From: Nitrospirota bacterium
GTDB taxonomy: Bacteria; Nitrospirota; Thermodesulfovibrionia; Thermodesulfovibrionales; UBA6898
DNA length: 27,856 nt
NCBI GenBank assembly: GCA_029858145.1
Contig: JAOUFP010000002.1
Location: 1-27,856 of the forward strand
Direction: 5' to 3'
Position numbers and translations under genes: made by a program. Within the stretch, counting starts at the first letter, position 1. The number at the start of each line of letters is the position of its first letter. Of this stretch, positions 14,400-22,114 are shown in pieces. The notes beneath the pieces were generated by a model, which made no database searches, was not told the DNA's origin, and saw only the letters and a list, made by a program, of their open reading frames with translations.

Positions 14400-14457
14400 T
14401 GTCATTCCCACAAGCGAAGCGCGTCGGGAATCCTTCTGGCATGCTTGCGGAATGACA
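14400..14457. repeat. Palindromic intergenic repeat unit (REP/MITE-like)
   Basis: Terminal inverted repeats TGTCATTCC and GGAATGACA, with inner CAAGC/GCTTG continuing the pairing to about 14 bp. The TGTCATTCC...GGAATGACA form resembles dispersed palindromic repeats common in bacterial intergenic regions. Only one copy is in this window. Confidence 0.55.
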
Positions 14458-14526
14458 AAAGTACGAATCTGCGGCAGAGACCGAAGCTTATAGTAATTAA
14501 TACAGGGGAAGACAAGCGCTACTCTG

Positions 14527-14562
14527 ACAGGAGTGATGCGCGAATCACTCCTGTATAATTTT
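14527..14562 (+). terminator. Rho-independent-like terminator after cydAB
   Basis: ACAGGAGTGAT (14527-14537) pairs perfectly with ATCACTCCTGT (14544-14554) around a 6-nt loop, followed by ATAATTTT. It lies between convergent cydB and secG and could also shield secG transcripts. Confidence 0.6.
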
Positions 14563-14573
14563 CGCGGAAACTT

Positions 14574-14942
14574 TTACTTTGAGGATTTTGCTGGAGCCTC
14601 GGGAGAAGGCTGCAGAGGCTGAGAAGGCTGCACGCCCTGTATAGGACCCGTGGCCCCCTGGGGAATCGCCTGCTTCTGCTCTGTCGCTGCAGGAACGCTT
14701 TTTACCACGGAACTTCCTCTTGAAGTGACCAGAGACAGAGTAAACGATGTCAGCATAAAGACAACAGCAGCAATCGTGGTCAATTTACTGAAAAAAGTAG
14801 CCGCGCCGCGGGCGCCAAAAAGTGTCTGACTCGAACCGCCGAAGGCAGCGCCGAGTTCAGCTCCCTTTCCGCCCTGTACCAGAACAATCGTAATGAGAAA
14901 GAAACAGACGATAAGATGTATGATCATGATAAAAGTTGCCAT
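14574..14942 (-). CDS. secG: Preprotein translocase subunit SecG
   Basis: A 122-aa inner-membrane protein of the SecYEG channel. Two transmembrane segments (about 3-22 and 53-72) flank the conserved loop VLVQGGKGAELGAAFGGSSQ and FGARGAATFFSKLT. The C-terminal tail (80-122) is Ser/Pro/Gln-rich and poorly conserved, as is common. The start overlaps the tpiA stop by one base (TAATG), with AAGGAG inside the end of tpiA, so they are co-translated. The tpiA-secG pairing is a common bacterial arrangement. Confidence 0.95.
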   Translation of the reverse strand: MATFIMIIHLIVCFFLITIVLVQGGKGAELGAAFGGSSQTLFGARGAATFFSKLTTIAAVVFMLTSFTLSLVTSRGSSVVKSVPAATEQKQAIPQGATGPIQGVQPSQPLQPSPEAPAKSSK

Positions 14943-15688
14943 TAATTCTCCTTATTAAAACTTACTATTTTTGCAAAGCTGTCCGGTTTAAGACTAGCGC
15001 CGCCGACCAGCGCCCCGTTCACATCCTTGCAGGCCATCAGGCCGTCGACATTGTCGGGGGTAACGCTCCCGCCGTACAGTATACGAATGCCTTGAGCTTT
15101 ATCGCCGTATAAATTGCCGAGTATCTTCCGTATGAATGCGTGCACTTCCTGTGCCTGTTCATTAGATGCGGTCTTCCCTGTTCCTATAGCCCAAATCGGC
15201 TCATACGCAACAACAAGATTATCCGAATCCACTTCAGCAAGCCCCGATTCAACTTCTCTCTTTATCACATCAAAGGTCTTGCCTGCTTCCCTCTCTGCGA
15301 GCGATTCCCCGACACAGAATATAACACCGAGCCCCGCCTTTTTAGCCGCTTTAATTTTTCTGTTTACGATCACGTCCTCTTCGGAAAAATACTGTCTCCT
15401 TTCGGAATGACCGATAATAACATGTTTGCAGCCCGCGTCGAGAAGCATGAGGGGCGAAATCTCGCCTGTATATGCGCCCTTCTCTTCCCAGAACAGGTCC
15501 TGAGCGGAAAGCTGGACATTCGTATCCTTTATCTCCTCGGCTGCCGCGGAAAGAGAAGTAAACGGAGGCGCGACAACGATATCCACATCCGTCACGTTTT
15601 GAACCGCAGGGATGAAACTGCGCAGAAACTCTCTCGTTTCCCCGATGGTTTTATTCAACTTCCAATTTGCTGCGATAAAATATTTCAT
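14942..15688 (-). CDS. tpiA: Triosephosphate isomerase
   Basis: A 248-aa TIM barrel interconverting dihydroxyacetone phosphate and glyceraldehyde-3-phosphate. Visible active-site residues are N8 and K10 (AANWKLN), H94 (IIGHSERR), E163 (AYEPIWAIGTGKTA, with flexible loop 6) and the phosphate-binding ILYGGSV. ATG 15688 is preferred over an in-frame TTG two codons earlier, since MKYFIAANWK matches the usual family N-terminus. No good Shine-Dalgarno is seen. It is followed without a gap by secG. Confidence 0.97.
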   Translation of the reverse strand: MKYFIAANWKLNKTIGETREFLRSFIPAVQNVTDVDIVVAPPFTSLSAAAEEIKDTNVQLSAQDLFWEEKGAYTGEISPLMLLDAGCKHVIIGHSERRQYFSEEDVIVNRKIKAAKKAGLGVIFCVGESLAEREAGKTFDVIKREVESGLAEVDSDNLVVAYEPIWAIGTGKTASNEQAQEVHAFIRKILGNLYGDKAQGIRILYGGSVTPDNVDGLMACKDVNGALVGGASLKPDSFAKIVSFNKEN

Positions 15689-15745
15689 AGTCAATTAATT
15701 TACTGTATAGATCAAACCCTTGTCAAGTCGGACGGGGCATTGAAT

Positions 15746-16297
15746 TCAGTTAATTTTGTTCATAGCCTTTTCAACGCCGTCCTTGATAATCGCGTGCAAT
15801 GATTCGACCGCCTTCTCGATAGCAGCCTTAATCAGCTGCGCTTCGTCTTTCCTGAATTTTGACAGAACATATTTTTCCGTCGGCACAAGCGGGTCGCGGC
15901 CGATCCCTATCTTTATCCTGATAAAATCCCGCGTCCCGATATTCTGTATGATCGACTCAATTCCTTTATGCCCTCCGGAAGAACCCTTTTTTCGAATTTT
16001 CAGTCTTCCCGTCTCGAGATCCAGATCATCATGCACGACAATGAGGTTTTCCGGAGGAATATTCGATTTCTGCATTATCTTTCGGACCGCGACGCCGCTC
16101 CTGTTCATAAAAGTTAAAGGCTCCAGGAGGATGAATTTCTCATCGCCCAGGGAGCCTTTAGCTATTTTATAATCTTCTTTTTCCTTGAACTCGAGTTTTT
16201 GGCTTCTCGAAAAATCTTCAAGCGTCAGGAAACCGGCATTATGCCTTGTCTTCTCATACCTGCTTCCCGGATTTCCAAGACCAGCAATGAGCCACAA
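15746..16297 (-). CDS. pth: Peptidyl-tRNA hydrolase
   Basis: A 183-aa cytoplasmic enzyme that frees tRNA from stalled peptidyl-tRNAs. Family motifs are GLGNPG (6-11), the catalytic His in TRHNAGF (H19), FMNRSG (63-68), HDDLDL (89-94) and GGHKGIESI, where many relatives have HNG. The start codon is TTG (16297-16295), three bases after the rplY stop, with GGAG located in the end of rplY. The rplY-pth pairing is common and supports translational coupling. Confidence 0.95.
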   Translation of the reverse strand: MWLIAGLGNPGSRYEKTRHNAGFLTLEDFSRSQKLEFKEKEDYKIAKGSLGDEKFILLEPLTFMNRSGVAVRKIMQKSNIPPENLIVVHDDLDLETGRLKIRKKGSSGGHKGIESIIQNIGTRDFIRIKIGIGRDPLVPTEKYVLSKFRKDEAQLIKAAIEKAVESLHAIIKDGVEKAMNKIN

Positions 16298-16300
16298 AAA

Positions 16301-16960
16301 CTATTTCTCCTTCTTCTCTGCGGCTCCCTCTTCTTTCTTGCCTTTCTTCACAACCTCCGGCTCGGCAGCTAAAGCCGCAGCTTCAGCCGCGGGAGCTGCC
16401 TCTTCAACAGGGGCAACCACCGTTACGATAACGTCACCGGCATCGGTTAAGACCTTTATCCCTTCCTCGAATTTTAAATCGCTCACATGTATAGACTGTC
16501 CCAATTCAAGTTTCGATATGTCAATCTCGATCTTGCCCGGGATCTTGTCGGGAAGGCATTCTATTTCAACCTCTCTGAGCGCGTGCTGCAAAATACCGGC
16601 GTCCCTCTTGACGCCTATAGGCTCACCAACGGTTACCACATGGACAGTAACTCTGACCGATTCAGTAAGCGACACCTCGAAAAAATCCGTATGGAGCAGC
16701 TCTCCTTTTATAGGGTCAAGCTGGTAATCCTTCAGAAGCGCCAGCTTCTTTTCTCCGTCAGCAAAATGAAGATCGACAATGACCTGCTCTCCCGAGATAG
16801 TGTTTATCAGCTTGGCGAGTTCTTTTCCCGAGAGTTTTATCGACTGAGCCCTTCCTTCTCTATAGAGAACAGCGGGGACCATCCCCTCCCTGCGCAAAGA
16901 GCGCGCTGTCCCTTTTCCGTGTTCTTCTCTCTTTTCAGCATTTATACTGAGCCTTTCCAT
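16301..16960 (-). CDS. rplY: 50S ribosomal protein L25 / general stress protein Ctc
   Basis: A 219-aa Ctc-type L25. The N-terminal 5S-rRNA-binding domain (1-95) begins MERLSINAEKREEHGKG and includes VPAVLYREG and the HTDFFEVS segment. The C-terminal TL5/Ctc beta domain (100-185) contains VGEPIGVKRDAGILQ and IECLPDKIPGKIEIDIS. An Ala/Glu/Lys-rich tail follows (190-219). The ATG follows GGAGG. It lies 25 bp after prs and 3 bp before pth, forming a translation-linked unit. Confidence 0.95.
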   Translation of the reverse strand: MERLSINAEKREEHGKGTARSLRREGMVPAVLYREGRAQSIKLSGKELAKLINTISGEQVIVDLHFADGEKKLALLKDYQLDPIKGELLHTDFFEVSLTESVRVTVHVVTVGEPIGVKRDAGILQHALREVEIECLPDKIPGKIEIDISKLELGQSIHVSDLKFEEGIKVLTDAGDVIVTVVAPVEEAAPAAEAAALAAEPEVVKKGKKEEGAAEKKEK

Positions 16961-16985
16961 TTTTCCTCCTCTTTATGATTCTTCA

Positions 16986-17930
16986 CTATACAAATAATGA
17001 ACTGATTGAAGATTCTTCATGAATCCTTTTTATCGCATCTCCAAGGAGAGATGCGATGCTCAAAACTTTCAGTTTCCTGCACTGCGTCATCTTGCTGTCC
17101 ATGGGTATCGTGTTCGTAACGATCAATTCTTCCATCGCCGAATTGTTTATTCTTTCAATCGCGGACCCGGAAAGCACCGCATGGGTACAGGCAGCTGAAA
17201 CCCTCCTGGCTCCCTGCTCACGCAATGCATTCGCCGCCTGTGCCATCGTACCTGCGGTATCCACCATGTCGTCAAGGAGAAGCGTATCCTTATTTTCCAC
17301 GTCACCAATAACATTCATTATTTCGCACTCATTCGCCTTTTCCCGCCTCTTATCGATAATCGCGATAGAACAGTTCAGTCTCTTCGCAAACGCCCTGGCG
17401 CGCTCCACGCCTCCGGCATCAGGAGAGACGATCACGAGATTGTCGGAGACATATTTTTTCTTTATGTACTCGAGCAGGACCGGTGCCGCGTAAAGGTTAT
17501 CGACCGGGATATTGAAAAAACCCTGTATCTGTCCGGCGTGCAGATCAACAGTAAGCACCCTGTTCGTGCCCACCGCAGTTATCAGGTCAGCAACCATTTT
17601 GGCCGATATCGGGACTCTCGGCTGCACCTTTCTGTCCTGCCTGGCATACCCGTAATAAGGGATAACCGCGGTGATCCTCTCAGCCGAGGCCCTTTTCAGG
17701 GCATCGATAATAAGCAGCAACTGCATGATATTGTCGTTGACAGGCATACAGGTCGACTGAATGACAAACGCGTCGGAACCTCTTACATTCTCATTCAACC
17801 TCACCAGGATTTCACCGTCACTGAACGTTGATACGGTAGTATCAACCAGTTCAAGCTTCATGTGCGCCGCAACCTCTTTAGCCAGGTCCCCGTTGGAGGT
17901 ACCGGTAAAGAGCTTTAAACCATGTGGCAT
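16986..17930 (-). CDS. prs: Ribose-phosphate pyrophosphokinase (PRPP synthetase)
   Basis: A 314-aa class I PRPP synthase making PRPP from ribose-5-phosphate and ATP for nucleotide, His and Trp synthesis. Motifs are FSDGEILVRL (36-45), the ATP flexible-loop segment YYGYARQDRK (92-101), DLHAGQIQGFF (129-139), and the PRPP-binding loop LLLDDMVDTAGT (217-228). The ATG follows AGGAGA. It lies downstream of tRNA-Gln and ispE on the same strand and upstream of rplY, an order frequent in Gram-negative anaerobes. Confidence 0.97.
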   Translation of the reverse strand: MPHGLKLFTGTSNGDLAKEVAAHMKLELVDTTVSTFSDGEILVRLNENVRGSDAFVIQSTCMPVNDNIMQLLLIIDALKRASAERITAVIPYYGYARQDRKVQPRVPISAKMVADLITAVGTNRVLTVDLHAGQIQGFFNIPVDNLYAAPVLLEYIKKKYVSDNLVIVSPDAGGVERARAFAKRLNCSIAIIDKRREKANECEIMNVIGDVENKDTLLLDDMVDTAGTMAQAANALREQGARRVSAACTHAVLSGSAIERINNSAMEELIVTNTIPMDSKMTQCRKLKVLSIASLLGDAIKRIHEESSISSLFV

Positions 17931-18023
17931 TTTATCTCCTCTGCATATGTATTCAGAAGCAGAAAACTATAGACAGGAATTCAGCAATATTTTCTGTTTC
18001 CCGCTTCTTCTATTACTCTCAAA

Positions 18024-18098
18024 TGGCTGGGGCGGGAGGATTCGAACCTCCAAATGGGAGATCCAAAATCTCCTGACTTGCCGTTTGTCGACGCCCCA
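18024..18098 (-). tRNA. tRNA-Gln (anticodon UUG)
   Basis: On the minus strand the acceptor arm TGGGGCG pairs with CGCCCCA, followed by discriminator G and an encoded CCA. The anticodon stem GGAGA/TCTCC encloses loop TTTTGGA, giving anticodon TTG. The T arm GGAGG-TTCGAAT-CCTCC is complete. It lies between ispE and prs with 33 bp to ispE and is probably co-transcribed with them. Confidence 0.95.
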
Positions 18099-18131
18099 AG
18101 ATACTTGTATCCGGGAAACCGAAAATGACAT

Positions 18132-19001
18132 CTATGCCTCATTTCCCATTCCCAATTTATCAGTGCTGTTCAGCGTCCTGACAACCCTGCACCATGTCCC
18201 CTTCAGGTTTGCCGAAGCCCTTGCGGCTTCTGCGAATGTATGAAAAACACCGAATACTGCTGAACCGCTTCCGCTCATCAGAGAAAGCAACGCGCCGTTC
18301 TGCTTCAGCTTTTCCTTGAGTTCGCCGATTACCGGATATTTTCTGATAACAACATCTTCAAGGTCATTACATACTGCATCGCGCAAAAAGGCGTAATTCT
18401 TCCTGTCAAGAGCTTGACAGAAAAGTTTAATATCAACAGTTTTTTTTGTCAACCCTGTTTCGAAAGAATTATACGCCCAGGCAGTAGAAACCGATATATC
18501 CGGCTTTGCAAGAAGAAGAATCATCGTGCCTTCCGTGGTCATTGCGGTAACCTTTTCTCCGCGGCCTTCAATGAGAGAAAACGTTCCGGCAAGAAAAAAG
18601 GGCACATCGGACCCGATCTCCGCGGCAAGGTTCATAAGCGCCTTCCTGTCATAATTCAGCCCCCAGAGCCTGTTAAGGCCAATGAGTGCGCTGGCGGCAT
18701 CACTGCTTCCCCCGCCGAGGCCTGCGGCAACCGGTATATTTTTCCTGAGTTCAATCCTTGCACCATATTTATACGAAGATACCCTTTTCAGCAAGGCAGC
18801 TGCCTTATAGATGAGATTCTCCTCTGCAGGAATGTCCAGGCCGGATAACAGACGGACATCTTCCGCTTCTTCGAAAGACAGTATGTCGAACAGATCGATA
18901 CACTGCACGGGACTGATTATATCGTGGTAACCGTCATCCCTTTTGTTCAGGACGGACAGAAACCAGTTAATTTTCGCGGGAGCCTTAAGGGAAATTTTCA
19001 T
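18132..19001 (-). CDS. ispE: 4-diphosphocytidyl-2-C-methyl-D-erythritol kinase
   Basis: A 289-aa GHMP kinase of the non-mevalonate (MEP) isoprenoid pathway, phosphorylating CDP-methylerythritol. The N-terminal APAKINWFL contains catalytic K10. The ATP-binding glycine loop is PVAAGLGGGSSDAAS (90-104). The catalytic Asp lies in IGSDVPFFL (D132), and the C-terminal motif LMSGSGSAVFGVF is intact. Its Shine-Dalgarno is weak. It lies 37 bp downstream of the TPR gene and 33 bp upstream of tRNA-Gln. Confidence 0.96.
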   Translation of the reverse strand: MKISLKAPAKINWFLSVLNKRDDGYHDIISPVQCIDLFDILSFEEAEDVRLLSGLDIPAEENLIYKAAALLKRVSSYKYGARIELRKNIPVAAGLGGGSSDAASALIGLNRLWGLNYDRKALMNLAAEIGSDVPFFLAGTFSLIEGRGEKVTAMTTEGTMILLLAKPDISVSTAWAYNSFETGLTKKTVDIKLFCQALDRKNYAFLRDAVCNDLEDVVIRKYPVIGELKEKLKQNGALLSLMSGSGSAVFGVFHTFAEAARASANLKGTWCRVVRTLNSTDKLGMGNEA

Positions 19002-19038
19002 TTCAATCTATGATTCGGACAAAATGCGGCGGTCAAGG

Positions 19039-20736
19039 TCAATTTTTACTTGGTATTTTCAGACCCTGGATCTTTTGGCCGACCCTTTCTTTCACGCCTT
19101 CTTCCTTTTCAGAGAGCGACAATGATTTCTTCCAGTATTCAAGGGCCTTCTCCGGTTCACCGATTTCTCTGTACACATCACCGACGTGCTCCAGAATTAC
19201 AGGGTCGTCTTTTGCTATTTCAACAGCCTTCAGGAGCATTTCAAGGGCAAGGGCGTATTTCCCCTGCCTGTAATAGACCCAGCCAAGGCTGTCGATGATA
19301 TACCCGCTGTCGGGTCTGATCTCAAGCGCGCGCCTGACAAGCTCGTGCGCCTCGGAAATATTCATGTTTTTGTCAGCATAGGAATATCCAAGATAGTTCA
19401 GCGCGTCCGCGTTTTTGGGATTGATTTCTATGGCCTTCTTGAGCGCGTCCACCATAGCATCGAACCTGCCGGTCTTTTCGTATACCACGGCAAGATTGAA
19501 ATAGACCGAGTCATTTCCGCTGAATTTCGAAAGGGCGCCGGCAAGAACCGACTCCGCCTTTACGTACTCCTTAAGTTTCATGTAGGTATCCGAGAGATAA
19601 AGGTAAATGTCCGGATTTTCTTTTTCGAACTCAAGAATTTCTTCGTATACCTTAACGGCATCCTCATCTCTTTTCTGTTTTGAATAGATATACGCGAGAT
19701 GCAGGAATGCATTGACGTTCTTGGGCTCTCTCTCCAGAATCTTCTTCAGCTCCGCGACCGCCTCCTCATGCCTTTCCATTTCTTCGAGTACAAGAGAGAG
19801 ATAATAGCGTATCATTGTGTTCTCCGGATCGGCTTCCTGGGCGGCCCTGAGTTCCTGAAGGGCATCTTCATACTGTTTTTCTTCAAAGTAGATCATGCCT
19901 ATCTTGATATGTATTCCGGCGTTTCCCGGATTCTGCCTGCTCAGGGCTTTTAATTCTTCCAGCGCCTTGCCGGTGTCTTTCTGTTTCAGGTAGACCTGGA
20001 TAATTCTTTCCCTTGTCTGAAAATTGTGCGGATTGAGGGACAATGCCTTGTCATAATTTTCCAGGGCTCCGGGGAAATCGTCGGCCAGTTCACTGAGTAT
20101 CCCGAGCTTGAAATACGCGGCTTCAAGGCTAGGGTTAACCGCAAGCGCCTTTTTCAGGTAATCTGCCGCTTTTCCATATTCTTTCCTGTCCATATAAATT
20201 GAACCCAGAAGGTCGAGGGCCTGAAAGGCCTCCGGATCCCTTTTCAGAAGATCCTCAAGCGTCTCTATGGCGCTGTCCACTTCATTGTTATAGTAATAGA
20301 GCCCTCCGAGGATAAAAGCAGCCTCATCATTGTCAGGATCGATCTTTACAATTTTCCGGTAAATGGCTATGGCGTCCTGAAGCCTTCTCTGGCTTTTATA
20401 AATCTCCCCGGTCAACAGCAGGGCGCGCATATCTTCAGGGTGCGCCTTCAGAATTTCTTCCATTACGGCAGCGGCTTCTGACGCCTTTCCGGTATAGTAC
20501 AAAGAATAGCCGAGCTGTATTTTCAGATAAACTGAACCGGGGTCCAGCTCCAGCGCCCTTTTGTAATTCCTGAGGGACTCCTCCCAATCATGAAGCAGGG
20601 CCGCCTGATATCCCACAATAAAGTAATAGTATGCGTCAGACGAAGGCGCGGCATCTCTTTCTTCGGTCTTTACCTGACCAAAGGCGGATGAAGAACACAG
20701 AAAAAACAGCACTATCACGGGCAAAAATAATTTCAT
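19039..20736 (-). CDS. Secreted tetratricopeptide-repeat (TPR) protein
   Basis: A 565-aa protein with an N-terminal Sec signal peptide (1-20, MKLFLPVIVLFF... ending AFG), then about fifteen tandem 34-residue TPR units from about residue 32 to near the C-terminus. TPR consensus residues recur (AxxxLxxxLxxxPxxxxA; for example ALELDPGSVYLKIQLGYSLY). TPR solenoids are protein-binding scaffolds. The leader points to the periplasm or inner face of the outer membrane, where such proteins often assist polysaccharide export, pili or envelope assembly. The cysteine at 14 lies inside the leader and is not a good lipobox. It lies 31 bp after the M16 protease gene and before ispE, but no partner is indicated by context. 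Confidence 0.88.
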   Translation of the reverse strand: MKLFLPVIVLFFLCSSSAFGQVKTEERDAAPSSDAYYYFIVGYQAALLHDWEESLRNYKRALELDPGSVYLKIQLGYSLYYTGKASEAAAVMEEILKAHPEDMRALLLTGEIYKSQRRLQDAIAIYRKIVKIDPDNDEAAFILGGLYYYNNEVDSAIETLEDLLKRDPEAFQALDLLGSIYMDRKEYGKAADYLKKALAVNPSLEAAYFKLGILSELADDFPGALENYDKALSLNPHNFQTRERIIQVYLKQKDTGKALEELKALSRQNPGNAGIHIKIGMIYFEEKQYEDALQELRAAQEADPENTMIRYYLSLVLEEMERHEEAVAELKKILEREPKNVNAFLHLAYIYSKQKRDEDAVKVYEEILEFEKENPDIYLYLSDTYMKLKEYVKAESVLAGALSKFSGNDSVYFNLAVVYEKTGRFDAMVDALKKAIEINPKNADALNYLGYSYADKNMNISEAHELVRRALEIRPDSGYIIDSLGWVYYRQGKYALALEMLLKAVEIAKDDPVILEHVGDVYREIGEPEKALEYWKKSLSLSEKEEGVKERVGQKIQGLKIPSKN

Positions 20737-20767
20737 TTTTTATTATGACACAAAAGAATTTGTTTGT

Positions 20768-22012
20768 TCAAAGAATCCCGTCGAGGACGTCTTTCTGAAG
20801 AGGACCATATGCCGTAATCGACAGAGATTTTTTCATGATCAATCTCTCTGAGAGCTCTTTTAACTGCTTCAGGCTCACCGTTTCAACCGCCCTGCTGATT
20901 TCATCGGGTGAGATATATCTGCCGAAATAGATTTCCTGACGGGCGATGTTGTTCATCCTGCTGTTCGTTGATTCAAGCCCAAGGATCATATTTCCCTTGA
21001 GATGTCTTTTTGCCTTGTCCAGCTCTTCCTCGGTAAGGGTATCCTTTAAAGAGAGCATCTCCTGAATGATGACTTCAGCAACTTCCCTTATCCGTTTTTT
21101 GCTCACTCCTGCGTAGATTCCCCACAGGCCCGCATCGGCATACATTGATGTATAGGAATACACCGAATATGCCAAGCCCCTGTTTTCTCTTATCTCCTGA
21201 AACAGGCGTGAACTGACACCGCCACCCAACAGGGTATTGAGAACAAAGAGGGCGTACCTCTCTTCGCTCGTTTGTGCAAGCGAAGGGGCACCAATACAGA
21301 TATGAGCTTCTGAGATATCCTTGCTGTACACCTTTACGTCATGTCTGAACTCCGGAGGAAGTCCTTTTCTGGGTTCTGAACCTCTTCTGAGACGCCCGAA
21401 ATGTTCACGCAGCAATTCCAGCAGCCTGGCAGGCTGAAACTTTCCGGCGCAGGAGATGATAATGTCCCTGGTGCCGTAATATTTGCCGATATGGCGCATT
21501 AAATCGTCCCGCGTGAAGGAAGCTATGGTATCCCTGCGTCCGAGAATCGGCTGGCCAAGTCCTTCGTGCCCCCAGACTGTCTGGTTAAAAAGATCGTGGA
21601 TATAATCATCCGGCGTATCTTCAACCATCTTGATCTCTTCCTTGATGATTTTCTTTTCTTTTGCCAGTTCATCTTCAGGGAATGTGGAATGGACAAAGAT
21701 ATCGGAGAGAAGATCAACCCCCTTTTCGAGATATTCATCAAGCACCTTTACATAAAAAGCGGTGTTTTCTCTCGAGGTAAAAGCGTTCAGATCGCCGCCC
21801 ATGGTATCGATCTCCACAGCGATATCCTTCGGGGACCGTCTCCTCGTTCCTTTAAAAAACATATGCTCAAGAAAATGGGAGATGCCGCTCTCCGCCGGCG
21901 TCTCGTAACGTGAGCCCACTTTGACCCAGATGCCGAGCGCGACTGAACGGACATTCTTGAAAGACTCCATTACAACCGGGATCCCGTTTTCAAGGTATTC
22001 TTTTACAAACAT
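20768..22012 (-). CDS. M16-family zinc peptidase (processing-peptidase-like)
   Basis: A 414-aa insulinase/pitrilysin-family protein. The inverted zinc motif HFLEH is at 46-50, with the third ligand Glu near 126 (IIKEEIKMVEDTPDDY). The C-terminal half carries the R/Y substrate-binding segment GGGVSSRLFQEIRENRGLAYSVYSY. The length fits single-unit M16B peptidases that act as dimers. No signal peptide is seen. The ATG follows AAGGAAAGG. It is located directly downstream of pnp, a neighbourhood conserved in many bacteria, although a strong terminator separates the two here. Confidence 0.93.
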   Translation of the reverse strand: MFVKEYLENGIPVVMESFKNVRSVALGIWVKVGSRYETPAESGISHFLEHMFFKGTRRRSPKDIAVEIDTMGGDLNAFTSRENTAFYVKVLDEYLEKGVDLLSDIFVHSTFPEDELAKEKKIIKEEIKMVEDTPDDYIHDLFNQTVWGHEGLGQPILGRRDTIASFTRDDLMRHIGKYYGTRDIIISCAGKFQPARLLELLREHFGRLRRGSEPRKGLPPEFRHDVKVYSKDISEAHICIGAPSLAQTSEERYALFVLNTLLGGGVSSRLFQEIRENRGLAYSVYSYTSMYADAGLWGIYAGVSKKRIREVAEVIIQEMLSLKDTLTEEELDKAKRHLKGNMILGLESTNSRMNNIARQEIYFGRYISPDEISRAVETVSLKQLKELSERLIMKKSLSITAYGPLQKDVLDGIL

Positions 22013-22056
22013 TGCCTTTCCTTGCTATTCAGACATTGTCAAATGGTTCTAAAATG

Positions 22057-22080
22057 AAAAAAGGGGATGCGGTTATCCCC
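22057..22080 (-). terminator. Rho-independent terminator after rpsO-pnp
   Basis: On the minus strand GGGGAT (22080-22075) pairs with ATCCCC (22068-22063) around AACCGC, followed directly by six Ts and TT-rich sequence. It lies 35 bp beyond the pnp stop. Confidence 0.85.
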
Positions 22081-22114
22081 TCACAAGAATAAAAGTTACT
22101 TCACAACACTCCTG

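Larger units (their letters stand above)
14307..14573. other. Non-coding spacer between cydB and secG
   Basis: No credible gene is present. It holds a palindromic repeat unit (14400-14457) and a strong hairpin (14527-14562). Confidence 0.6.

Noticed and set aside
15140..15802. 220-codon plus-strand frame over tpiA
   Set aside because: It lies antisense to a fully motif-supported triosephosphate isomerase and has no recognisable domain.
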